Below, piece after piece: positions 18,276 to 26,359 of a stretch of 64,000 nucleotides of DNA. Below the pieces are notes generated by a model. It made no database searches. It was not told the DNA's origin and saw only the letters and a list, made by a program, of their open reading frames with translations. Source of the DNA: JBJXHN01 sp046233135 (lineage in GTDB: Bacteria; Pseudomonadota; Alphaproteobacteria; Rhodospirillales; Rhodospirillaceae); NCBI GenBank assembly GCA_046233135.1, contig JBJXHN010000001.1, forward strand, positions 62,001-126,000. The letters are read 5' to 3'. Position 1 is the first letter of the stretch, and the number at the start of each line of letters is the position of its first letter. The position numbers and the translations under genes are program-made.

Positions 18276-19375
18276 AGCCACCCCCCGACGATCCGAACGG
18301 TTACTGCCGTGCCCTCGGCCGGGGGCGGTGTGGTCAGGCGCAGGCGCAGCAGGGGATCGGGCAGGCCGTCCAGTTCCACATCCACCGCATGGTGGTCGCC
18401 ATGGAATACCGCGTCCCGCACCACGCCACTCAGGACGCCGGCCCCGGACCCGGACCCGGCCCCGTTTTCGCACAGGGCCAGCCCCTCGGCGCGCAGGCAA
18501 AGGGAATAGGCGTGGCCGTTGGCGCCGATTCCGGCCGTCTTCGCACGGCCTTCCGCCGGTCCCGCCACCTCCTGAACCGTTCCGAGCACGTGTACCCGCC
18601 AGCGGCCGGGGGCGGCGGGGATGGGCTCGGCGGCGTCGACGGGCAGCAGCATGCCCCGACCGACGAAGCGCGCCACCATCTCCGTGGTCGGCCGGTGATA
18701 GAGGTCCAGCGGCGGCGCCAGTTGCTGCACCACGCCATCGGCCATCACCGCCACCTCATCGGCCAGGGCCATGGCCTCGGCCTGATCGTGGGTCACATAG
18801 ACCATGGTGGCGCCGGTGCGGCGATGGAAGCGGCGGAACTCCCGCTGCATGGTTTCGCGCAGGTGGGCGTCCAGGTTGGCCAGGGGCTCGTCCAGCAGCA
18901 CCACCCGGGGGTTCATCGCCAGACAGCGGGCCAGCGCCACCCGCTGTCGCTGGCCGCCCGACAGGGCATCCGGGCGGCGGCCGGCCAGCGCCTCCAGCCC
19001 CACCTGCTCCAGGCAGTCAGTGACGATCCGCTGCCGCTCCGCCTTGCCGAGCCCCCGGACCTTCAGCGCATAGCCCACGTTCTCGGCCACCGTCATATGC
19101 GGCCACAGGGCATAGGCCTGGAAGACCATCCCCACGCCGCGATGTTCCGGCGGCACGCTGTGGCCAGGGCCGGCGATCAGGTCGTCGTCGAAGTGCAGGG
19201 TGCCGGCGTCGGGGGCCTCGAACCCGGCGATCAGCCGCAGCAGCGTGGTCTTGCCGCAGCCCGAGGGGCCGAGCAGGGCAAGGAAGCGGCCGCTCTCCAG
19301 TGTCAGGGATACCTGGTCAACGGCGGTCTTGGAGCCGAAGCGTTTGGTTACCCCTTCCAGGGTCAGTCGCGCCAT
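18263..19375 (-). CDS. ABC transporter ATPase, Fbp/Pot type with C-terminal TOBE domain
   Basis: 370 residues. Walker A GPSGCGKTT lies at about 36-44, signature LSGGQRQRVALAR near 139-151, and Walker B VVLLDEPLANLD follows. The C-terminal 130 residues form a TOBE-like regulatory domain. This is the ATP-hydrolysing subunit of an importer of FbpC/PotA type. It is last in a minus-strand operon; its start overlaps the permease stop by 13 bases, so subunit synthesis is coupled. The substrate should match the binding protein (ferric iron or a small organic or phosphonate anion). Confidence 0.93.
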   Translation of the reverse strand: MARLTLEGVTKRFGSKTAVDQVSLTLESGRFLALLGPSGCGKTTLLRLIAGFEAPDAGTLHFDDDLIAGPGHSVPPEHRGVGMVFQAYALWPHMTVAENVGYALKVRGLGKAERQRIVTDCLEQVGLEALAGRRPDALSGGQRQRVALARCLAMNPRVVLLDEPLANLDAHLRETMQREFRRFHRRTGATMVYVTHDQAEAMALADEVAVMADGVVQQLAPPLDLYHRPTTEMVARFVGRGMLLPVDAAEPIPAAPGRWRVHVLGTVQEVAGPAEGRAKTAGIGANGHAYSLCLRAEGLALCENGAGSGSGAGVLSGVVRDAVFHGDHHAVDVELDGLPDPLLRLRLTTPPPAEGTAVTVRIVGGWLVAG

Positions 19376-21108
19376 GGAAGCACTCCGTCGGGCAGGCGAA
19401 ACAGGTGGGCGGCGAGGGTGGCGAGGCCGGCGACGGCCAGCGTTGCGATCACCGTCAGCAGGGACAGGGCCGCCGCCGCATTGGAATTGCCCTCGTCATA
19501 CAGGGCGAAGATGGAAACCCCCAGCGTCTCGTTTCCGGCCGACCACAGCAGGGCCGATACGGTCAGTTCGTTGAAGGCGGCCATGAACACCAGAACCCCG
19601 CCGGCCACCGCCGCCGGGGCCGCCAGGGGCAGGACGATGGAGGTGAAGCGCCGTAAGGTGCCGGCCCCGGCGATCCGCGCGGCGTCCTCCAGCCCCGGAT
19701 CGATCTGGGCCATGCCGGCCATCGCCGGCCGCAGGGCCAGGGCGACGAAGCGCCCCAGGTAGGCGACCAGGATGATCCCAAGGGTGTTGTAAAGGCTGCC
19801 GCCCAGTCCGGGCAGGGGCTTCAGATAGAGCAGGATGCATGCGATGGCCAGCACGATGCCCGGCAGCACATAGGGCGCATCGGCGCCCAGCGACAGGATG
19901 CGGGCCAGCGGATGGCGGCGCACCACCACCAGATAGGCCAGCGGTGCGCTGATGGCGACACAGAACCCGCCGGCCAGGGCCGCCAGCAGGGTGGAGTTGG
20001 CGAAGGCCCGCATGGTTGCCGGATTGTCGAACACATAGGCGAAGTGGGCGAGCGTCACCGTCTCCAGGCTTAGCGGCACCCCCAGGGCCTGGCTCAGAGA
20101 CGTGCCGACCAGCGCGGCCAGCGGCAGCAGGGCGATGGCGGTCATCAGCAGCCAGACGGCGGCCTCCACCGCCGGCCGGGCGCGGCCCAGGGCGAAGGGG
20201 GCGAGGGCGCGGCCACCGCGATCCACCGACACCCGGTTCCGCCGCAGCACCCAGGCCTGAAGCGCCAGCCCGGCGGCGGCCAGCAGCGCCAGCACCAGCG
20301 ACAGGACGGCGACCTCGCCCAGGACGCCGGGGCCGAAGCCGTTCAGGCGCTGGTAGATGTAGGTGGTCATCATCGGATACCGGCCGGGGATGCCCAGCAG
20401 CGCCGGCACCCCGAAATTGCCGATGGCCGAGACGAAGGCCAGGGCCGCACCGGCCAGGATGGCGGGACGCAGCAGGGGCAGGATGACCCCGAAGGTCAGG
20501 CGCAACGGCCCGGCTCCGGCGGCGCGGGCGGCCTCGATCAAGTCACCGGGCAGGCCGCGCAGTCCGGCGCGCACTGCCAGGAACACCATCGGCGCATGCT
20601 CCACCCCCATCAGCAGCATCACGCCGCCGCCGGAATACAGGGGATTGCGGGCACCGGCCGGATACGCCAGGCCGGGCAGGGCATAAAGGAAACTGCCCGG
20701 GCCGATCAGTTCCAGCCACGCCAGGGCGGAGATCTGGGCGGGGATCAGCAGGGGCATCAACATCAGGAAGGCCAGCAGGGTCTTCCGCCGCACATCCGTC
20801 AGCCCCACCAGCAGCGCCACGCCACCGCCCAGCAGCACTGAAAGGACGGTGCCGGCCAGCCCGGCTTCCAGCGTGTTGACCAGGGCCTTGCGGGCGAAGC
20901 GGGCAGAGAGCGTGCTTTCCGCCAGCGCCCAGCCATCGGCAGCCCCCAGGACCACCAGCTCGGCGAGCAGGCGGCCCAGCGGCAGCAGGCAGAAGATCAG
21001 AATCCAGCCGCCCGCGACGGCCAGCATCCAGGCTGTTCCGTCGCGGGGCAGCAAAGAGGAGCCCGGAAGCCGGAGCCGGCTTCCGGTTAGGGGGAGGGTA
21101 CGCATCAT
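19363..21108 (-). CDS. ABC transporter permease, two fused membrane domains (FbpB/SfuB type)
   Basis: About 581 residues with roughly 12 membrane helices. Two copies of the ATPase-contact loop are visible, EAARAAGAGPLRL in the first half and EDAARIAGAGTLRRF in the second, so a single chain replaces a permease dimer, as in ferric-iron importers. The frame is open from a TTG at 21144 that overlaps the binding-protein gene. The tandem ATGs at 21108/21105 (MMRTLPLTG) give a more normal N-terminus, though no clear RBS precedes either. It lies between the binding-protein and ATPase genes. Confidence 0.92.
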   Translation of the reverse strand: MMRTLPLTGSRLRLPGSSLLPRDGTAWMLAVAGGWILIFCLLPLGRLLAELVVLGAADGWALAESTLSARFARKALVNTLEAGLAGTVLSVLLGGGVALLVGLTDVRRKTLLAFLMLMPLLIPAQISALAWLELIGPGSFLYALPGLAYPAGARNPLYSGGGVMLLMGVEHAPMVFLAVRAGLRGLPGDLIEAARAAGAGPLRLTFGVILPLLRPAILAGAALAFVSAIGNFGVPALLGIPGRYPMMTTYIYQRLNGFGPGVLGEVAVLSLVLALLAAAGLALQAWVLRRNRVSVDRGGRALAPFALGRARPAVEAAVWLLMTAIALLPLAALVGTSLSQALGVPLSLETVTLAHFAYVFDNPATMRAFANSTLLAALAGGFCVAISAPLAYLVVVRRHPLARILSLGADAPYVLPGIVLAIACILLYLKPLPGLGGSLYNTLGIILVAYLGRFVALALRPAMAGMAQIDPGLEDAARIAGAGTLRRFTSIVLPLAAPAAVAGGVLVFMAAFNELTVSALLWSAGNETLGVSIFALYDEGNSNAAAALSLLTVIATLAVAGLATLAAHLFRLPDGVLPWRD

Positions 21109-21133
21109 GCCGCGCAATGTAGCGGGTGGACTG

Positions 21134-22126
21134 TCAGCCGCCAAACAGATCGGCGAATTTCCGCTTCATCTCTTCGTCATTGGCGATCAGGGTTTCCGGA
21201 TCGACGGAGATGATCTTCAGGGCGATGTCCTTGGGGAAGGTCGGCGGGGCATCCACGCCGGCCATCGCGGGCAGGTAGCCCTGGTCGGCGGCGAAGGCCT
21301 GGCCTTCCTTGGACAGCAGCCAGCTGATGAACGCCTTGGCCGCTTCGGGGTTCTTGGCGGTGGATAGAATCGCCGCCGGTTCGGTGATGGCGGTGACGCC
21401 GTCTTCGGGGAATACGAAGTCCACCGGCGACCCTTCGGCCTTGGCATTGTAGGTCATGAAGTCGACGATGATGCCGACCGGGGTCTGGCCGGTGGCCACG
21501 GCTTCGCGGACGCTACCGTTGCCCCGCCCGGCAATGGCGCCATTGTCGGCCATGGCTTCATAGAACTTCCAGCCGAAGTCGGGATGGGCGGTCATGGTGC
21601 CCACATGCAGGGCGGCTGCACCGGAATACAGCGGGCTGGGCATGATCACCTTGCCTTCGAAGCGCGGGTCTGTCAGGTCCTTCCAGCTCTTCGGCGGCTC
21701 CGTGATCAGGTTTGTGTTGTAGATGATGCCGGTGGTGATCAGTTTGGTGCCGAAATAGGTGTGGTCCGGATCCATCACCGCCGGGTCGTAGCCCTCGGTC
21801 GGAGCGTCGGCATAGGCCATCAGGCGGCCGTTGGCCTTAAGATCGCTCATGACAAGCGAATTGGCCACCAGCAGCACGTCCGGCTGGGGATCGCCAGCGG
21901 CGATCTCGGCGTCCAGCTTGTTCATCACCTCGGTGGTGCCAGAGCGGAAAACCTTCACCTCCACATCCGGATAGCTTTTGTTGAAGACGCCGATCATCTG
22001 GGTCAGCAGATCCTGGGGCTGAGAGGTGTAGAGCATCATCTCGCCGGACTGCGCCCGGGCAGCGCCGGTGCCGAGGGACAGGGCCAAAACGGCGGCGGTC
22101 GCCGCGGCCACGAGGGTCTTGCGCAT
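21134..22126 (-). CDS. ABC transporter periplasmic substrate-binding protein (Fbp-like)
   Basis: 330 residues with a signal peptide (about 1-25, ending AARA). The body starts with EMMLYTSQPQDLLTQMIGVFNKSYPDVEVKVF, typical of the ferric-iron, aminoethylphosphonate and related class of binding proteins; DVLLVAN and IIYNTNLI also fit. The paired tyrosines that bind iron in FbpA are not evident, so a non-iron anion is quite possible. It is first gene of the three-gene minus-strand importer operon. GGAATCACC precedes the ATG. Confidence 0.9.
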   Translation of the reverse strand: MRKTLVAAATAAVLALSLGTGAARAQSGEMMLYTSQPQDLLTQMIGVFNKSYPDVEVKVFRSGTTEVMNKLDAEIAAGDPQPDVLLVANSLVMSDLKANGRLMAYADAPTEGYDPAVMDPDHTYFGTKLITTGIIYNTNLITEPPKSWKDLTDPRFEGKVIMPSPLYSGAAALHVGTMTAHPDFGWKFYEAMADNGAIAGRGNGSVREAVATGQTPVGIIVDFMTYNAKAEGSPVDFVFPEDGVTAITEPAAILSTAKNPEAAKAFISWLLSKEGQAFAADQGYLPAMAGVDAPPTFPKDIALKIISVDPETLIANDEEMKRKFADLFGG

Positions 22127-22232
22127 GGTGATTCCAGTCTTGAGGTTGCGGATCGGATGAGAACGAACGGACGTCGGTTCCGACAGCGGAGGCGGTCGGT
22201 CACCGACATGTGGGGAGGCGCGCAGCGATGAA

Positions 22233-22274
22233 AACCGGCCGATATAGAGAGCGCCGGTTCCATTTATGGGAACC
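22233..22274. promoter_or_regulatory. Overlapping inverted repeats upstream of the Fbp-like importer operon
   Basis: AACCGGC (22233-22239) pairs with GCCGGTT (22253-22259), and GGTTCC (22256-22261) pairs with GGAACC (22269-22274). The two share the GGTTC arm, so they are mutually exclusive structures. They lie about 110-150 bases upstream of the binding-protein start and could be an operator or leader switch; no regulator is suggested. Confidence 0.35.
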
Positions 22275-22345
22275 GAAGGCGGTTTGTCATCCGAACGGAT
22301 GAAAGATTCATCAAAGCGTCACGGCTCTAAATCGATCCGGCAGTA

Positions 22346-22374
22346 TTGATAAATGGAAAATTTTTTGGTGTAAT
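22346..22374 (+). promoter_or_regulatory. Sigma-70-type promoter of the cyclase-like gene pair
   Basis: TTGATA (22346-22351), an exact 17-base spacer, then TGTAAT (22369-22374). Each box differs from consensus at one base, making this one of the best promoter matches in the window. A start near 22381 would leave a leader of about 34 bases before the ATG at 22415. Confidence 0.65.
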
Positions 22375-22414
22375 TTACAGCTATCGGAACGTGCTTTAGA
22401 ATAGGTTAGACGAG

Positions 22415-23236
22415 ATGAGGATTTGTCCAGAAAGGGAGCGTTCAAGTATCCTAGAGAAAGTCGTGAGCGTAGCGGACCCGTTTTGCTTTATGCAGTTGGT
22501 CAGTTTGGATGTGGTTTCTTACTCAAAAAGAAAATCTAGTAGTCAGGTCAGGATTATTCAGTGTTTTGTTGAGGATGTAGAAGGGGCCTTGGCGGATTTG
22601 CACTTGGATTTGCATAAGTATGATATCAGAAAGCAGGACATAGATCGTGATGTCATTAAAATATTTTTAGGTGATGGCGTTGTCGTAGGGTTTCCATTTA
22701 ATAATTGTCTTGATATGCATTTAAGGTTTGTAAAGAATTTTTTTAAAAAGATGAAAAAAAGAACAGGTAAAGAGATGAAAAAAACAACAGGTAATGTGGC
22801 CTATCGTTGTAATTTTGAGCAAGACAGATGGTGTAATTGCCATGATTGCTACAGCATTCGATGCGGAGTATCAGAGGGTCGTCTTTACATTTTCAAGGAC
22901 TTGAATGATAGATTTAATATGTCTGGAAACGAACTTATCGATGCAGTGGATATTACTGAAATGTCTAAAGAAGATCAAATTTTGTTTAGTGGAAATGCTT
23001 ATGACACTATTGTCAGTTGGGGTGATGTTTATAGGTCAAATTTTGTAAAATTCGATTTTAGGGATTTGAGTTCAAGAAATAGTAACATAAAGATCGATTT
23101 TGGAAGAGTTGATACCGTGTTTCAGTATATGGATGATGGTGACACTTCTATTCAGTGTCCGAGGGCAATTAAGTGCAATTTGGAGTGCGATAAATGTGTT
23201 TTTGATCAATTTAAAGTAAAGATTTCAAATTATTGA
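22415..23236 (+). CDS. Cyclase-fold protein A, probable metal-binding half of a class III nucleotidyl cyclase-like pair
   Basis: 273 residues, strongly AT-rich (17 G/C of 60 bases at 22681-22740). I recognise no named family directly. The pattern resembles a class III nucleotidyl cyclase domain: SLDVVSYSK with D32 at the first metal-Asp position, IKIFLGDGVVVGF with D87 at the second, then IRCGVSEG (148-155) and FNMSGNELIDAVDITEM (167-183), where catalytic cyclases have N-x3-R; here those positions read I175 and D179. A Cys/His cluster C132, C140, C142, H143, C145, C150 interrupts the domain. The C-terminus (about 210-273) is extra and has C254, C258, C261. It is cytoplasmic, with no signal or membrane segment. 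The next gene is a paralogue with the opposite set of residues. Confidence 0.7.
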   Translation: MRICPERERSSILEKVVSVADPFCFMQLVSLDVVSYSKRKSSSQVRIIQCFVEDVEGALADLHLDLHKYDIRKQDIDRDVIKIFLGDGVVVGFPFNNCLDMHLRFVKNFFKKMKKRTGKEMKKTTGNVAYRCNFEQDRWCNCHDCYSIRCGVSEGRLYIFKDLNDRFNMSGNELIDAVDITEMSKEDQILFSGNAYDTIVSWGDVYRSNFVKFDFRDLSSRNSNIKIDFGRVDTVFQYMDDGDTSIQCPRAIKCNLECDKCVFDQFKVKISNY

Positions 23237-23265
23237 AGTTCTGTGCGGTCTTTTGGGGGGTATTG

Positions 23266-23967
23266 ATGTATACGTGCAAAGATATAGACAACTCAGGTAT
23301 TCTGGAGCGTGTGATCTATGTGGCGGACCCGTTTTGGCACATGCAAATCGTATATATAAAAATACTCAAATATAGTGACAGGTCGTCGAGTAAGCAGGTT
23401 GAAGTCATTGAGGCATTTATTTCTGATATAAAGAGTGCTTTAGGTGTATTTTCCACAGAATTGAATGGATTTGGAATTGGTAGAGAAGAAATGGAGTTGG
23501 ATACGATAAAAATATTTATCGGAGATGGGGTCATACTTGGTTTTCCTTTTAGAAACTGTTCTAATCTGCATATGAGGTTTGTTGCGATTTTCTTTCAGTT
23601 GATGCGTCAAAGGCAGCTAAACCCAAAATTTATTGATGCGAAATGTAACTTTCATAAAGACAGATGGTGTAAGTGTCATGATTTCTATAGTGTGCAGTGT
23701 AGTATGGTTGAGGGAAACTTGTTTATATTTAAAGATTTGAATGGTGGCTATAATATGGCAGGGAGCGTATTGAATAGGGCTAATAGATTGGCAGTTCTAT
23801 GCGAGTATGATCAAATTTTTCTAAGTTATGAAGTGTATAAAAATAGTATTGACTGGACTGAGGTGAGTGAAAATGATTTTCGCAGGCATGTAAGGGAGAT
23901 TAAGAATGGTGGAGAAGTTGAGTTTTATCAGTTTGTTGGAAATGGATTTTATGTAAATGCATCCTAG
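23266..23967 (+). CDS. Cyclase-fold protein B, probable Asn/Arg-bearing half of the cyclase-like pair
   Basis: 233 residues from the ATG at 23266, chosen because GGGGGG lies six bases upstream and because the N-terminus then aligns without gaps to protein A (ILERVIYVADPFWHMQIV against ILEKVVSVADPFCFMQLV). Cyclase-like landmarks: YIKILKYSD with K32 where protein A has D32; IKIFIGDGVILGF keeping D87; then GSVLNRANRLAVL with N170 and R174 in the N-x3-R spacing of class III cyclases, and DQIFLSYEVY as the usual strand after it. The cluster CNFHKDRWCKCHDFYSVQC (127-145) is shared with protein A. It lacks A's C-terminal extension. AT-rich like A, and separated from it by 29 bases. Function is inferred from motif pattern only. 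Confidence 0.7.
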   Translation: MYTCKDIDNSGILERVIYVADPFWHMQIVYIKILKYSDRSSSKQVEVIEAFISDIKSALGVFSTELNGFGIGREEMELDTIKIFIGDGVILGFPFRNCSNLHMRFVAIFFQLMRQRQLNPKFIDAKCNFHKDRWCKCHDFYSVQCSMVEGNLFIFKDLNGGYNMAGSVLNRANRLAVLCEYDQIFLSYEVYKNSIDWTEVSENDFRRHVREIKNGGEVEFYQFVGNGFYVNAS

Positions 23968-24229
23968 TTTATCAAGATAGGTATTGAAATGCGCTCCGAT
24001 AATGATGGAAAGTCAATAGGTTATTCAAATTATTTGATAGCGTGACTCGCTGATATTCCGAATTATTCGAGCGATCTGGTGGGCGGTGTGCTCGTCCCTT
24101 GTCTATGCATCAACTCTCAAAAATTTGTGCAATCTTTGCGCAACCCGCTGGTGTCGACGGAAGGGGCCTTGGCGTGCAGGTCAGGCAGGCCACAGAGGTC
24201 GAGACCGTATGCCTGTGGAACGGGGGCGC

Positions 24230-24961
24230 CTAGAAGAAATCCGGATAGCGCGCCATGATCTGATCGACGGAAGACAGGGTCCCCGACAGGTGCTCGCGCA
24301 CCATGCGTTCCGCCCGCTGCGGATCGCCGTCGGTCAGGGCGGCGTGGATGGCTTCGTGGTAGTGCATGATGTTCGCCGGCTTGCCGGGATCGGGCAGGTT
24401 CAGTTCGCGCAGGCGGTCGATATGGCCGGACCGGGCCGTGACCACCGGCCACAGATTCGGAACCCCGGCGGCTTCGCACAGGGACTGGTGGAACAGACGG
24501 TCCAGAGAGCCGAAGCGGTTCAGGCCGTCATCCCGCCGCAGGGACTCGGCCTGGGCATCGAGCACCCGGCGCGCCGTTTTCAGACGCTCGGCGCGGTCCT
24601 CTGCCAGGGTCAGGCGCCGCGCCACCTCCAGCTCGATGGACAGGCGCAGAACCTGAGTCTCCCGCGCATGGCCGACGTCGATCTTCGACACCACCGTTTT
24701 GGACTGGGGAAAGACGGACAGCAGACCTTCTTCCTCCAGCTTCATCATGGCGTCGCGCACGGGAGTCTGGCTGACCCCGTATTCCTCGGCAATCCCCGCC
24801 CGCGACAGGGCTGTGCCGGGGGGAAGCTCCAGCGAGAGAATCCGCCGCCGCAGGGAGATCAGGACCTGCTGGCTCGCAGAGCCCCGCTTCCCGCCAGAGG
24901 CCGCCGCACCAAGATCGGCGTATGCGATCTCCTCCATCAAATCTGAAACACTTGGGGCCAT
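24230..24961 (-). CDS. GntR-family regulator with FCD effector domain
   Basis: 243 residues from the ATG at 24961 (MAPSVSDLMEE); the frame is open to 25045, but that would run through the operator region. The N-terminal winged helix reads SQQVLISLRRRILSLELPPGTALSRAGIAEEYGVSQTPVRDAMMKLEEEGLL (about 30-80). The all-helical FCD domain follows, with the histidine-bearing segments LDRLFHQSL, MHYHEAIHAAL and REHL expected to form its metal/ligand pocket. It is divergent from the TRAP/sugar-acid operon and separated from it by a perfect palindrome, so it is very likely the operon's ligand-responsive repressor. Confidence 0.92.
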   Translation of the reverse strand: MAPSVSDLMEEIAYADLGAAASGGKRGSASQQVLISLRRRILSLELPPGTALSRAGIAEEYGVSQTPVRDAMMKLEEEGLLSVFPQSKTVVSKIDVGHARETQVLRLSIELEVARRLTLAEDRAERLKTARRVLDAQAESLRRDDGLNRFGSLDRLFHQSLCEAAGVPNLWPVVTARSGHIDRLRELNLPDPGKPANIMHYHEAIHAALTDGDPQRAERMVREHLSGTLSSVDQIMARYPDFF

Positions 24962-25044
24962 TGGGGTCGTTCCGTGCCTGGGTCTGCCATTCGGGGCGGC
25001 GGAGAAATCACCTACCCCTACATATAGAAAGGTTGCGTTCCGCA

Positions 25045-25068
25045 CACTAATATATTAGTGCATTAGTG
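25045..25068. promoter_or_regulatory. GntR operator in the divergent promoter region
   Basis: CACTAATATATTAGTG at 25045-25060 is a perfect 16-bp palindrome, followed immediately by another half-site, CATTAGTG (25061-25068). It lies between the GntR gene and the TRAP operon, 48-71 bases before the first TRAP codon. The TATATT core may also serve as a -10 element. Confidence 0.7.
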
Positions 25069-25115
25069 GACGGGGCGCCAAGGCCCCGGATGCAAGATCC
25101 TATCGGGAGGAATCA

Positions 25116-26144
25116 ATGGGAACGTTCAAGACCGCCCTGCTGGCGGGCGCCTGCGCCTCGCTGGTCGCGGTAACCGCCGAGGCGAAGACCCTGTCCATCC
25201 AGACGTCCTTCAACGCCGGCGACTTTTCGACCAAGTATCTGACGGAAACCTGGCTGCCGAAGCTGTCGGAGATGACGGACGGACGGGTGGAGATCACCTT
25301 CACCCCCAACGGGTCCGTGGTGCCGGCCAAGGAGACCCCCGAAGCCGTGGCGGCCGGGGTGCTGGACGGCGACTTCACCTCGGTGAACTACTTCGCGGGC
25401 AGCGAGCCGGCCTACGCCATCATGGGTGACCTGATTTCCGGCTACGACACCCCCGAACAGATGCTGGGGTTCTGCCGCGACGGCGGCGGCGAGGTGATGA
25501 TGCAGAAGGCCGCCGATGCGGTCACCGGCGCCGAGGTCAAGGTGGTGGCCTGCGGCCCCTATTCCCGCGAAGCCCTGGTGGCGCGCGTGCCCATCCGCAC
25601 CTATGAAGACCTCGCCGGCAAGAAGATCCGCTCGCCCGAAGGACTGGCCGCGGCGGTGTTCCAGGCCGCCGGCGCCTCGCCGGTGTCCATTCCGTTTTCC
25701 GAAGTGTTCGGGGCGCTGGAAAAGGGCATCGTCGATGCCGCCGATGCCTCGGCCTATGTGAACAACGATGCCACCGGCCTGAACGAGGTGGCGCCCTATC
25801 CGCTGTATCCGGGCATCCATTCCATGCCCTCCATGCAGTTCACCATCAACCGCGAGGTCTGGGACGAGATCACGCCGGAGGATCAGGCGGCGCTGCGGAC
25901 CTGGTGGTACGACGCCATGTACGCCATGGCCGCCGAGGTGTCGGCCAAGGACAAGGAACTGGCCGCCCGCGACAGCGCCGGCGGCAAGATCGAGGTGATC
26001 GACTGGGCGCAGGCCGACCGCGACAAGCTCCGCGAGACCGCCCGCGTGCAGTGGGAGGACTATGCGACCAAGTCCGCCCTGGCCAAGGAGGCCCTGGATG
26101 CGAACCTCGCGTACATGAAAAAGATTGGCCTTTTCAAGGATTGA
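25116..26144 (+). CDS. dctP: TRAP transporter periplasmic substrate-binding subunit
   Basis: 342 residues with a signal peptide (about 1-23, ending AEA). The fold is that of DctP-type binding proteins: SIQTSFNAGDFSTKYLTETWLPKL at the start, and the family arginine that pairs with a carboxylate ligand is R172 in AGKKIRSPEG. An acidic sugar or other carboxylate is therefore expected, consistent with the catabolic genes downstream. GGGAGG lies before the ATG. It is followed by a 215-base gap with repeats, then the small and large membrane subunits. Confidence 0.95.
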   Translation: MGTFKTALLAGACASLVAVTAEAKTLSIQTSFNAGDFSTKYLTETWLPKLSEMTDGRVEITFTPNGSVVPAKETPEAVAAGVLDGDFTSVNYFAGSEPAYAIMGDLISGYDTPEQMLGFCRDGGGEVMMQKAADAVTGAEVKVVACGPYSREALVARVPIRTYEDLAGKKIRSPEGLAAAVFQAAGASPVSIPFSEVFGALEKGIVDAADASAYVNNDATGLNEVAPYPLYPGIHSMPSMQFTINREVWDEITPEDQAALRTWWYDAMYAMAAEVSAKDKELAARDSAGGKIEVIDWAQADRDKLRETARVQWEDYATKSALAKEALDANLAYMKKIGLFKD

Positions 26145-26154
26145 GGAGTCGTAC

Positions 26155-26270
26155 CGATTTGCTTCGCAAATCGTGTTGCGGTCAAGCGGCATGCAGCCTT
26201 TTACGCGCCTGACGGCGCGGCGGCCGCTTGGCCCTGCCTCCCTTCGATGAGCTGCGCTCATCGTCGGTCG
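26155..26270. repeat. Dispersed hairpin-rich intergenic element, copy 1
   Basis: Several perfect stems follow one another: CGATTTGC/GCAAATCG (26155-26173, loop TTC), CAAGCGGC/GCCGCTTG, CGCGCC/GGCGCG, and CGATGAGC/GCTCATCG (26245-26263, loop TGC), ending ATCGTCGGTCG. The order and the words TTGCGgTCAAGCG, GGCCgcTTGGC and CATCGTCGGTCG recur at 34171-34230, so this is a mobile-type repeat family. It lies inside the TRAP operon and may protect the binding-protein mRNA from 3' decay. Confidence 0.6.
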
Positions 26271-26359
26271 GTTACGTCTCCTTAAGGGTGGAGGGGTGTC
26301 TGGCGGACCTGTCCGGCCGGCGGCCCTTCCATCCGCGCTTCGATCCCGAGGGGGAGTCC

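Noticed and set aside
23233..23265. TTG start of cyclase-like protein B overlapping the stop of protein A
   Set aside because: The ATG at 23266 has a GGGGGG ribosome site and gives an N-terminus collinear with protein A; the 11 extra residues do not align.
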